A DNA stretch of 18,240 nt from an uncultured Collinsella sp. (GTDB lineage: Bacteria; Actinomycetota; Coriobacteriia; Coriobacteriales; Coriobacteriaceae): assembly GCA_937958315.1 (NCBI GenBank), contig CALFGH010000021.1:1-18240 (forward strand), read 5' to 3'. A program made the position numbers and the translations under genes. The notes below the pieces were generated by a model. That model saw nothing but the letters and a program-made list of their open reading frames with translations. It was not told where the DNA came from and did no database searches. Shown one piece after another: positions 7,820 through 14,674 of this stretch; the stretch's first letter is position 1; each line of letters begins with the position of its first letter.

Positions 7820-9838
7820 TTAACCCATTTGCACGGCGAGCACGAGGAACACCACGAGTGCCGCGACGATGTAGCAGATATAGATGCTGTAGTTGCCGCC
7901 CTCGAGCTTAGTCGCGAGGTCGGCGAGCTTCTCGACACCCTTATGCGGGGCATCGACGAGGACCTTGTCGGGTACGGGCTCCACAGCCTCGGCCAAACCG
8001 GTGAGCTTCTGGAAGAAGTGCGCGATGGACCAGCAGACGGCCGTGCAGCGGTCGCGCAGCGTGTAGAGCGGCTGCATAAACCAGGACACCTCGGAGGCAA
8101 AGGTCGTGGCCACGACGGGCATATGCTCGTTGGGAGCATAGCCGCATGCCCACGGCTGGGACTTCTGCACCTTGCCGACGGTCTTGAGCTTGCGATAACC
8201 GCAGGCAAGGCCGACGAGCACCACGAGCGCAATGACGATCGCGGGCGTGGAGGTGGCAGCGCCGGAGTACTGGTTCATGAGCTCCATGCCCTCGGCGGCA
8301 AACACGCCACCGTACGGATGCAGCACGGACGCGGCGACATCGACCAGCACGGGCGCGATCACGGGAGCGCCAATGCCCAGCACGACGCAGATGGCCGCGA
8401 GCAGGCCCTGCGCAAACACCATGGGGGCGGGAACCTCCTTGGCATTGGCAGCGGCCTCGGAGCGGGGTGCGGAGGCAAAGGAGACGCCATAGGCCTTGAC
8501 GAAGCACGTGACAGCCAGCGCGCCGGTAATGGCAAGCGCGACGGCAGCGAACACGGCCACAATCATGACGGCCTTGTCACCCTGCATGGCGGCATTAAAC
8601 AGCGACTGATAGGTAAACCATTCGGAAACAAAGCCGTTGAAGGGCGGGATGGCCGAGATGGCAAGCGCGCCAATAAGGAAGCAGATGGCCGTTGCCGGCA
8701 TACGACGGAACAGGCCGCCCATCTTCTCCATATTGCGCGTACCCGTGGAGTACAGCAGCGCACCGGCGCCCAAGAACAGCTCGCCCTTAAACATCGCGTG
8801 GTTAAACGTGTGGTAGAGGGCGGCCATCAGAGCCAGGACGGCGATGCCGACCGAGTTGAGCGCCATGGCGGCCATGGAGGCGCCGACGCCGAGCAGAATG
8901 ATGCCGATGTTCTCGACGGAGTGATAGGCCAGCAGGCGCTTGATGTCATGCTCCTGCAGGGCGAAGGCCACGCCGAGGACCGACGAGATCGCACCGAAGA
9001 CCATGACCATAAGGCCCCACCAGACCTGAACGCCCGAGGCGGAGAGCAGGTCGAGACCCACCTTGAGAATACCGAAGATACCAATCTTGATCATGCCGCC
9101 GGACATGAGGGCCGACACGTTGGACGGCGCCTCGGGATGTGCCTTGGGCAGCCAGCCGTGCAGCGGAATGATACCGGCCTTGGCGCCAAAGCCAAAGAAG
9201 GCGAGCACGAAGCACACGGATGCGACCGCGGGGCTAAACTGCGTAGCGCGGAAATCCGCAAAGGCAAACGAGCCACCGGCGAAGTTGGTCATGGTGAGGA
9301 AGCTCGCCATGATGAGCACAAAGCCCACGTGCGCGATCACAAAGTAGAGCCAACCGCCATGGATGGAGTTCTCGTTCTCCTCGATCACGACCAGGAAGTA
9401 CGAGGTCAGCGACATAAGCTCAAAGGCGACCAGGAACCAAAACACGTTGTCGGCGGTGATGACGAGCATCATGGACGCCACGAAGGTGTTAAAGAAGAAG
9501 CCGGCGCGGCCCTTTTTGCCCGGGTACTCATCAAAGTAGTTGAGACCGTAGATCGAACCGGCAAACGCGAGCACCGAGATGAGCGCCACGAACAGGCCGG
9601 ACAGCTGATTGAGCAGCAGCTGGAAATGGGCAAACGGGAAGAACACGATGGTGTCGACCGACGTGACATCGCCCAGCACGGCCTGGATACCGGCCACAAA
9701 CGAAAGCACCGCGGCGACGGCGCCGATAAGACAGCCGGCGGTCTTGGCGGCGTTATCGGCCTTGATCAGCAGAACCGAGGCGAGCGCACCGATGCACGAG
9801 ACGGCAAGCGATGCGATAAACAGCGTCATGCTATCCAT
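7820..9838 (-). CDS. hyfB: HyfB/HycC-like antiporter-type membrane subunit
   Basis: Largest antiporter-like subunit (672 residues, the size of E. coli HyfB), related to NuoL with a C-terminal extension. Key residues visible are E140 in LVAFELMSLTSYF, K220 in GFGAKAGIIPLHGWLPKAH and K251 in GGMIKIGIFG, all typical of ion-translocating helices. The C-terminal third contains a soluble loop (WACGYAPNEHMPV), then a long amphipathic stretch and a last hydrophobic segment, consistent with the lateral-helix architecture of HycC/HyfB. The start at 9838 overlaps the end of hyfA by eight bases, implying coupled translation. The likely SD GGGAG lies inside hyfA. All three antiporter-like subunits together suggest more ion-pumping capacity than FHL-1, which is inference. 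Confidence 0.95.
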   Translation of the reverse strand: MDSMTLFIASLAVSCIGALASVLLIKADNAAKTAGCLIGAVAAVLSFVAGIQAVLGDVTSVDTIVFFPFAHFQLLLNQLSGLFVALISVLAFAGSIYGLNYFDEYPGKKGRAGFFFNTFVASMMLVITADNVFWFLVAFELMSLTSYFLVVIEENENSIHGGWLYFVIAHVGFVLIMASFLTMTNFAGGSFAFADFRATQFSPAVASVCFVLAFFGFGAKAGIIPLHGWLPKAHPEAPSNVSALMSGGMIKIGIFGILKVGLDLLSASGVQVWWGLMVMVFGAISSVLGVAFALQEHDIKRLLAYHSVENIGIILLGVGASMAAMALNSVGIAVLALMAALYHTFNHAMFKGELFLGAGALLYSTGTRNMEKMGGLFRRMPATAICFLIGALAISAIPPFNGFVSEWFTYQSLFNAAMQGDKAVMIVAVFAAVALAITGALAVTCFVKAYGVSFASAPRSEAAANAKEVPAPMVFAQGLLAAICVVLGIGAPVIAPVLVDVAASVLHPYGGVFAAEGMELMNQYSGAATSTPAIVIALVVLVGLACGYRKLKTVGKVQKSQPWACGYAPNEHMPVVATTFASEVSWFMQPLYTLRDRCTAVCWSIAHFFQKLTGLAEAVEPVPDKVLVDAPHKGVEKLADLATKLEGGNYSIYICYIVAALVVFLVLAVQMG

Positions 9839-10448
9839 TGTTTACGCTCCCTTCTGCTTTCTCGGAAAGGCCCTGGGCCACAGCGGTAACGTCGACGACG
9901 GGACCGTTTTCGATCGAGCGCAGGCGCTTGGCCTCGTCGAGCTCGCGATCGGCCGCGCCGCCCATGACGGTCAGCGCCTTGGTGGGGCACGCCGCCACAC
10001 AATGCGGGCCGTCCGGATCGAAGGCGCACAGGTCGCACTTGACAGCGCAGGTGTACTGGCCGGGAGCCCACGTAAGCAGGCTGCTCAGGGACTTAGGATA
10101 CGAAGGGGTCGGGTCGCACATGCCTGCGACACCGGCGATAGACGTGCCATCGGGATGGATGGCTCCGAAGGGGCACGCGATGGCGCACAGCCTGCACCCG
10201 ATGCACTCCTGCTCCTTGACGTGGATGCGATCGCCATCGTGCTCGATGGCATTCACCGGGCAGACCTCGGCGCAGGGGGCACCCTCGCAATGGTGGCAGG
10301 CAAGGGCGGCCGAAATACCGCCGGTCTTCACGAGCGCCAGACGCGGCGTATCCTGAAGACCCTGCATCCGGTGGGCGTCGGCACAGGCGGACTGGCATGT
10401 TCCGCAGCCGATGCACCTCTCCGGGTTGATGTCGATGAAGCGGTTCAT
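9831..10448 (-). CDS. hyfA: HyfA/HycB-like four-cluster ferredoxin
   Basis: Electron-transfer subunit joining FdhF to the hydrogenase core. The 205-residue product (the size of E. coli HyfA) has four Cys groups: CIGCGTCQSAC at residues 12-22, CHHCEGAPCAEVC, CIGCRLCAIAC and CDLC...HCVAAC. This is the HycB/HydN/DmsB arrangement for four [4Fe-4S] clusters. I chose the ATG at 10448 because AAGGAAG lies five bases upstream; an in-frame GTG at 10454 would sit on top of that SD. It is separated from fdhF by 78 bases that contain a strong hairpin, and overlaps hyfB by eight bases. Its closest paralogue here is the hydN-like gene at 12824-13342. Confidence 0.93.
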   Translation of the reverse strand: MNRFIDINPERCIGCGTCQSACADAHRMQGLQDTPRLALVKTGGISAALACHHCEGAPCAEVCPVNAIEHDGDRIHVKEQECIGCRLCAIACPFGAIHPDGTSIAGVAGMCDPTPSYPKSLSSLLTWAPGQYTCAVKCDLCAFDPDGPHCVAACPTKALTVMGGAADRELDEAKRLRSIENGPVVDVTAVAQGLSEKAEGSVNNG

Positions 10449-10470
10449 CCCCACTTCCTTTCAAAATAAC

Positions 10471-10505
10471 GGGCCGGGCTCCCGAACGTACGGGACGCCC
10501 GGCCC
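10471..10505 (-). terminator. GC-rich intercistronic hairpin between fdhF and hyfA
   Basis: Arms GGGCCGGGC (10471-10479) and GCCCGGCCC (10497-10505) pair. An inner TCCCG/CGGGA stem adds five pairs, with one bulged base at 10496 and a six-base loop. On the transcribed strand the hairpin is followed by GTTATTTTG, a weak U-tract, and then by the hyfA SD. It could be a partial terminator, or an mRNA-processing or stability element that sets the fdhF to hyf ratio. The fold is certain from sequence; its role is inferred. Confidence 0.6.
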
Positions 10506-10526
10506 AAAAAGCCAACGAGAACGGGA

Positions 10527-12749
10527 CTACACGATTTGGTTCACGTGCGTCTCGTCGTCGAACTTGGCGGCACCGGGCTCAACGTCCTGAGGAGCGGCGG
10601 CGTCCACCAGAGCCTGCTTGAGCTCGGTGTACTGACGCTCCACCTCGCCCTCGGCCCAGACCTGGTCGGCGATAGCGTCGACCTGGCAGGCGGAGAACTT
10701 GTCCTCGGGCGTATGCGAGACCGGGTCGACCTTGTGAATGGTCAGCTCGTTGCACTTGCCGATCCACCACTGGTAGGTCATGTAGACCGTGCCCTTGTTG
10801 ATGCGATCGCTCACGTCGGCGCGGCTGTATACCTGGCCGCGGCGGCTGTGAATCGAGACGATGTCGCCGTTCTTGATGCCGCGTGCCTCGGCGTCCGCGG
10901 GATTCATGCGGACAAAGCCGGGCTCGTCGGCGAGCAGCGCCAGCGTCTTGCAGTTGCCGGTCATCGAACGGCAGCTGTAGTGGCCGACCTCGCGGACGGT
11001 GCACAGGATGAGCGGGTACTCATCGTCGGGAAGCTCGGAGGGCGCCTCCCAGTCGTGCGCCATCAGGTTGGCGCGGCCGTCCTTGGTGGTGAACTTGCCA
11101 CCAGCGAACATGTCGGGCGTACCGTGGTCGTTCACATCGGTGCTCTTAACGGGCCACTGGGCGTAGCCGCCCTCGGGAGCCATCTTCTCGTAGGTCGCGC
11201 CCACAAAGTTGGGGCACAGGCTAATGCACTCGTTCCAGATCTGCTCGGTGTTGTCGTAGTGCATGGGATAGCCCATGCGCGTAGACAGGTCCGCGAAGAT
11301 CTCCCAGTCGTGGCGGCACTCGCCCTTGGGCGGAACGGCCGCGTCAAAGTGCTGGAAGCTACGGTCGGATGCGGTAAAGACACCCTCGTGCTCGCCCCAA
11401 GAGGTGGCAGGCAGGATGACGTCGGCGAGCATGGTCGTCTGCGTCATAAAGATGTCCTGGCAAATGAACAGATCCAGCTCGGAGAGCGTCTTGCGCATGC
11501 CGGCCGAATCGGGCTCGGTCTGCACCGGGTCCTCGCCGTAGTTGTAGAAGCAGTGCACCTTGCCCTCGTCGACCAGGTGGCCCAGGTCGGTGAGCTTGTA
11601 GCCCTCCTCGAGCGGGAGCTTTTCCTCGGGCACGCCCCAAGCCTTGGCAAACTTGGCACGCACAGCCGGGTCGGTGACTTTCTGGTAGCCAGGGTACAGG
11701 TTGGGCAGCATGCCCATATCGCAGGAGCCCTGGACGTTGTTCTGACCACGCACGGGCGCGAGGCCGGAATTGGGTTTGCCGATCTGGCCGGCAACGCAGG
11801 CGATGGAGGCGATGGTGTGCACCGTCTTCAGGTTCTGCTTCTGCTGGCATACGCCCATGCCCCAGCCAATGATGGCAGAGGGCTTCGCCGTGGCATACAT
11901 CTCGGCAGCTTGGTGGATCAGCGCGGGCTCGACACCCGTGATGTCCTGTACGGATTCGGGAGTGTAGTTCTTGATGGTCTCCCACCACTCGTCAAAGCCG
12001 TTCGTGTGCTCGGCGACGAATTCCTTGTCGTAGAGGCCATCGTTGACCAAGCAGTTGGCAAAGGCGTTGAGGAACGCGACGTTGCAACCGTTCTTGATCG
12101 GAAGGTAGAGATCGGCGATACGCGCGGTTTCGATATGGCGCGGATCGGCGACGATGATCTTGCAACCCTTTTCTTTGGCTCGCACGATACGCCTTGCGAC
12201 GATGGGGTGCGAATCGGCAGGGTTATAGCCGAAGAGGAAAATGCAGCCCGCATCCTCCATACCGGGGATGGAGCATGACATGCAACCTGAACCAACCGTG
12301 TCCATCAGACCGAGGACAGTAGGGCCGTGTCAAGTACGGGCGCAGTTGTCCACGCTGTGGGTGCCGATGCACGCACGCGTAAACTTCTGCATGACGTAGT
12401 TCGCCTCATTGCCGCCGCCTCGCGAAGAGCCGGTGGTCATGACAGCGTTAGGACCATATTCGTCAATTATGGCCTGCATCTTAGATGCGGTGAAATCCAG
12501 TGCCTCGTCCCAGCTTACGCGCTCAAGATCCGCGCCCTTGGTGCGGCGGATCATCGGGTGCAGTACGCGGGGAGTCAAGATCTTGGTGTCGTTGATGAAG
12601 TCGTAGCCGCTCATGCCCTTAAGGCACAGCTCGCCCTGATTGGTGATGCCGTTGAGCGGTTCGGTACCCACGACCTGGCCGTTTTGGACCAAGAGGTTAA
12701 ACTGGCAACCGGCGCCGCAGTACGGGCAGATCACTTTATGCTTCTCCAT
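10527..12749 (-). CDS. fdhF: Formate dehydrogenase H, selenocysteine- and molybdenum-containing (reads through TGA at 12330-12332)
   Basis: Catalytic subunit oxidising formate to CO2, with a bis-MGD molybdenum centre and one [4Fe-4S] cluster, 740 residues. The N-terminus MEKHKVICPYCGAGC gives C8, C11, C15 and, with GELCLKG, C42 and K44, the same numbering as E. coli FdhH. Codon 140 is TGA in the context C-A-R-T-Sec-H-G-P, so it is Sec140 followed by His141, again as in E. coli. The frame continues unbroken to the TAG at 10527. A SECIS hairpin follows the TGA. The ATG at 12749 is chosen for its SD (AAGGAGG, spacing about six); an earlier in-frame ATG at 12800 lacks one. The 74 bases between hydN and fdhF hold a small 6-bp dyad (12773-12788). 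No NuoG or diaphorase domain is present, so this is an FHL-type enzyme rather than an NAD-linked one. Confidence 0.95.
12299..12332 (-). promoter_or_regulatory. UGA selenocysteine codon plus bacterial SECIS hairpin in fdhF
   Basis: TGA occupies 12332-12330. After an 11-base spacer the transcript folds as TGTCC/GGACA, then TC/GA with one bulged U, closed on the loop GGTCT. The GGUCU loop, bulged U and 11-base distance match the E. coli fdhF SECIS recognised by SelB. The flanking protein context (RT-Sec-HGP) is that of FdhH. selA, selB, selC and selD are not in the window and must be encoded elsewhere for this to work. Confidence 0.9.
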
Positions 12750-12823
12750 GACACCCTCCTTCCTTTCTCTGCTACCGAATACTCGGTACTTATTTGACAA
12801 TCATTGGGCCTGTCGTCCGACGC

Positions 12824-13342
12824 TTACGCCTCGTTTTCAATGGTGGCGCGGGCACGCTCGGCAGTCAGTTCTGCCAGACGCTCCTCGTCTACCAGGGTGA
12901 GGCCCTTGGTCGGACACGCCTCGGCACACGCCGGACCGCCGGGACGGTCCACGCACAGGTCGCACTTGAGCACGAAGCTCTTAGTCTGCGAACCCACGCG
13001 CACGTCGCCCATCAAGACGGGGACCTGCGTGGTCGCCACGCTCACGGCGCCAAAGGGGCATGCCATGACGCAGCTCTTGCAACCGATGCAGTTGTCCTCG
13101 TTGACGCCGATGCGATGGTTCTTTGGATCAAAGAACAAGGCGCCCGTAGGGCAGGCCTTGGCGCACGGAGCGTCCTCGCAGTGGTGACATGCCACCGGCG
13201 CGGAAATCTCGTAGGTGCGCGTTACGCGCAAGCGAGGTGCGGCGATGTTGCCGGGAATATCGTGTGCCTCGATACACGCCGCCATACAGGTTTGGCACCC
13301 AATGCAGCGTGAAGAATCAGCCACGACTCGTTTATTGCCCAT
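12824..13342 (-). CDS. hydN: HydN-like four-cluster ferredoxin
   Basis: First gene of the operon, a HydN/HycB-family electron carrier expected to work with FdhF. The 172-residue product has four Cys groups: CIGCQTCMAAC at 13-23, CHHCEDAPCAKAC, CIGCKSCVMAC and CDLC...ACAEAC, giving four [4Fe-4S] sites. The length is near E. coli HydN (about 175). I chose the ATG at 13342 (MGNKRVVADSSRC), downstream of AGGAGGG with a rather long spacer of 11 bases. A longer in-frame start at 13435 would add 31 residues without family character and falls inside a hairpin. The gene sits 74 bases before fdhF, which agrees with hydN-fdhF pairing in enterobacteria. It could equally be called a second HyfA/HycB; the position decides the name. 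Confidence 0.88.
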   Translation of the reverse strand: MGNKRVVADSSRCIGCQTCMAACIEAHDIPGNIAAPRLRVTRTYEISAPVACHHCEDAPCAKACPTGALFFDPKNHRIGVNEDNCIGCKSCVMACPFGAVSVATTQVPVLMGDVRVGSQTKSFVLKCDLCVDRPGGPACAEACPTKGLTLVDEERLAELTAERARATIENEA

Positions 13343-13351
13343 GTTGTTCAC

Positions 13352-13378
13352 TCCCTCCTGAATCCCATGCCGGAGAGA
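13352..13378 (-). promoter_or_regulatory. Hairpin covering the hydN ribosome binding site
   Basis: On the transcribed strand TCTCTCC (13378-13372) can pair with GGAGGGA (13358-13352), seven pairs including one G-U, around a 13-base loop. The paired 3' arm contains most of the hydN SD (AGGAGG, 13359-13354). This geometry is typical of translational control by SD sequestration, but stability and alternative folds were not computed. Confidence 0.45.
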
Positions 13379-13394
13379 CCCTGTCGACGTTGCC

Positions 13395-13414
13395 CCGGAC
13401 CGCCCGTGGTCCGG
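13395..13414 (-). repeat. 7-bp perfect hairpin in the hydN leader
   Basis: CCGGACC (13395-13401) and GGTCCGG (13408-13414) are perfect complements around a six-base loop. It lies between the SD hairpin and the next leader hairpin. There is no adjacent U-tract, so it is not an intrinsic terminator as such. Confidence 0.5.
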
Positions 13415-13422
13415 CATCGGCG

Positions 13423-13458
13423 TATCGAAGCGCATGCGGCGAAACAGGCGCTTCGATA
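13423..13458 (-). repeat. 11-bp perfect hairpin in the hydN leader
   Basis: TATCGAAGCGC (13423-13433) pairs perfectly with GCGCTTCGATA (13448-13458) around a 14-base loop. It lies about 80 bases upstream of the hydN start. No U-tract follows on the minus strand. It may be part of a structured regulatory leader together with the two neighbouring hairpins. Confidence 0.55.
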
Positions 13459-13521
13459 GAGTTCCTCCAACGATATACAGGCTAAATATACGCAGTTGCA
13501 GGTGGCAAACTTGAGCATAGG

Positions 13522-13547
13522 CCCTGCAATACGGGTGTATTGCAGGG
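13522..13547. promoter_or_regulatory. 26-bp perfect dyad upstream of hydN
   Basis: CCCTGCAATAC (13522-13532) and GTATTGCAGGG (13537-13547) are exact inverted repeats around a four-base centre. It could be a binding site for a dimeric regulator of the hydN-fdhF-hyf operon or a leader hairpin. On the plus strand it is followed by GTTTTGG, so a weak plus-strand terminator is also possible. The symmetry is certain, the function is not. Confidence 0.5.
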
Positions 13548-13707
13548 GTTTTGGCAGGTTGGAATTATTCTCTAGAAGCTATAAAGGTGAGTGTATTACA
13601 TGCGTACACCTCTGAGATTTTTACGCTCGCTTCTGAAGGATGTAGTACGTTTGTATTATTGTTCAGACTCAATTACTCTAGTGCAATAAAGTAGTTGTTA
13701 TAAAATT

Positions 13708-13721
13708 GGCTAATATTAGCC
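13708..13721. promoter_or_regulatory. Palindromic operator candidate of the toxin-antitoxin pair
   Basis: GGCTAATATTAGCC is a perfect 14-bp palindrome, 51 bases before the antitoxin ATG, and contains a TAATAT hexamer that could serve as a -10 box. Antitoxins of the ribbon-helix-helix type commonly bind such palindromes over their own promoter. No convincing -35 was found. Confidence 0.5.
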
Positions 13722-13771
13722 GATGCTGTATTTGACTATTCATATTGCACGCTCATTAAGGGAGGCCAGTG

Positions 13772-14095
13772 ATGACATCGACTCAAAAACGAGCCATCCT
13801 GCAGGTGCGCATTCGCGAGGAAGACAAGCAGCATGCCGAGCGCCTCTACGACGCCATGGGCACATCGCTTGCCGAGGCCGTTCGCCTTTTTGTCGCGCAG
13901 AGCATTTTGATGCGCAAGCTTCCCTTTCAGCCGGTCGCCGTGCGCTCAAAGGACGGCACCGCCGCCTATGGATCGCTCAAAGCATATGGAGATCCCAATC
14001 GCCGCTCCGAGGAGCGCAATGCCTGGATTGAGTACCTTGCTACAGAAAGCGACGATTCGATTTTGGGTCCCGAGGAAGTAGATATCCATGAGTAG
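13772..14095 (+). CDS. RelB/DinJ-like antitoxin
   Basis: Predicted antitoxin and autorepressor of a type II module, 107 residues. The N-terminal half (about residues 8-52) reads as a RelB/DinJ ribbon-helix-helix: strand AILQVRI, then helices REEDKQHAERLYDAMG and SLAEAVRLFVAQSI, ending in the LPF motif seen in this family. The C-terminal half is polar and acidic (SDDSILGPEEVDIHE), as expected for a toxin-binding tail. The ATG at 13772 is taken because GGAGG lies six bases upstream; a GTG at 13769 is in frame but too close. The stop codon overlaps the start of the next gene by eight bases, so the two are translated together. A palindrome upstream may be its operator. Confidence 0.8.
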   Translation: MTSTQKRAILQVRIREEDKQHAERLYDAMGTSLAEAVRLFVAQSILMRKLPFQPVAVRSKDGTAAYGSLKAYGDPNRRSEERNAWIEYLATESDDSILGPEEVDIHE

Positions 14096-14564
14096 CACCA
14101 TCATCGACGAGACCGTCATCCTGCGCTATCTGCTTAACGACGACGAAGTTCTGTCACCGCGCGCCGCCAAGGTCATCGCCACACGCACCGCTCGCGTCTA
14201 CCCCGAAATCATCACGCGCGTCGTAGTCACGCTGCGCGACGTCTATAAGGTTCCCCGCGTTGAGATTGCTGCGGCCTTGAAAAGGTTGCTCGATGACGTC
14301 ATGGTCGACGAGCCCACCGTTGTCGCCCTTGCCGTCAAACTCTTTGGCAAGACCCATATGGACTTTACCGACTGCCTCCTCGCAGCCCGAACCGCCATCT
14401 ACAACGATGATGTCGTGAGCTTTGGCAAGCCCATCATCCAAGGCATGATTGATTACCGTCGCAAGCGCCAAACCGCTGCCGAAGCCCACAGCCGCAGCAC
14501 CGACGCCCGCGGCCACGGCACCGACTCCACCATCGACAAGCTCCGCCACCAACCCCGCAGCTAA
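14088..14564 (+). CDS. PIN-domain protein, putative toxin partner
   Basis: Probable toxin of the module, 158 residues. Residues 4-118 read as a PIN (VapC-like RNase) fold: IIDETVILRYLL with D7, a central helix VVVTLRDVYKV preceded by PEIITR, DFTDCLLAA with D92 and D95, and the terminal strand VVSFGKPI. In usual VapC proteins the central helix starts with a catalytic Glu and the last motif is T-F-D. Here my alignment by eye puts R44 and G113 at those places, so two of four acids seem lost, although E40 could substitute. Residues about 120-158 form an Arg/His/Ser/Thr-rich tail outside the domain. It overlaps the antitoxin by eight bases. Toxicity is inferred from context only. Confidence 0.72.
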   Translation: MSSTIIDETVILRYLLNDDEVLSPRAAKVIATRTARVYPEIITRVVVTLRDVYKVPRVEIAAALKRLLDDVMVDEPTVVALAVKLFGKTHMDFTDCLLAARTAIYNDDVVSFGKPIIQGMIDYRRKRQTAAEAHSRSTDARGHGTDSTIDKLRHQPRS

Positions 14565-14580
14565 CCCCATCCCCTCCTAA

Positions 14581-14645
14581 GTTGCGGTGAAATACGGACT
14601 GTTTTATGCCTTTAAAGGCCTCAACAGTCCGTATTTCACCGCAAC
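14581..14645. repeat. Long hairpin repeat, copy 1
   Basis: A 23-bp perfect inverted repeat (14581-14603 and 14623-14645) begins GTTGCGGTGAAATACGGACT and encloses a 19-base loop that contains the palindrome GCCTTTAAAGGC. It lies between the convergent PIN gene and the nuclease-like gene, so it could act as a two-way transcription barrier, although there is no U-tract. The same arm recurs at 15862-15928. Confidence 0.9.
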
Positions 14646-14674
14646 ATATTGAAGGTTGGCTGCGAACGATTTCG

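Larger units (their letters stand above)
13343..13771. other. 429-base divergent intergenic region between hydN and the toxin-antitoxin pair
   Basis: No gene is supported here. The left half (to about 13550) is the hydN leader and holds four hairpins or dyads annotated separately. The right half (about 13560-13770) is clearly AT-richer than its surroundings and must hold promoters for both directions. I see no strong -35/-10 pair on either strand and no -24/-12 (sigma54) element. A TAATAT hexamer lies inside the palindrome at 13708-13721. Confidence 0.6.

Noticed and set aside
7121..9889. A 922-codon plus-strand open frame opposite hyfB and hyfC
   Set aside because: Same kind of antisense shadow; its composition is dominated by D, H, R and G and there is no SD or motif.
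10536..12278. A 580-codon plus-strand open frame opposite fdhF
   Set aside because: Antisense shadow of fdhF, with no family motif.
12773..12788. Dyad TACCGA-GTAT-TCGGTA (transcribed strand) between hydN and fdhF as a terminator
   Set aside because: The stem is only six pairs, not GC-rich, and is followed by a purine-rich SD region rather than a U-tract.
10527..12800. fdhF as a pseudogene or as two separate genes
   Set aside because: The only interruption is a TGA exactly at the Sec140 position with a proper SECIS; the frame is otherwise intact and conserved on both sides.
13343..13435. Longer hydN start at 13435
   Set aside because: The added 31 residues lack family similarity, have no SD nearby and start inside a hairpin; the ATG at 13342 begins the conserved ferredoxin part.
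13659..13672. FNR-like site TTGTTCAGACTCAA between hydN and the antitoxin
   Set aside because: It keeps only the outer TTG/CAA of TTGAT-N4-ATCAA, the inner bases do not match, and it has no clear position relative to a promoter.
14440..14577. Frameshift at the end of the PIN gene, where another frame gives a Pro/Ala/Thr-rich tail
   Set aside because: Third positions in the annotated frame are almost all C, as in real genes here; the alternative frame is low complexity and has no family support.
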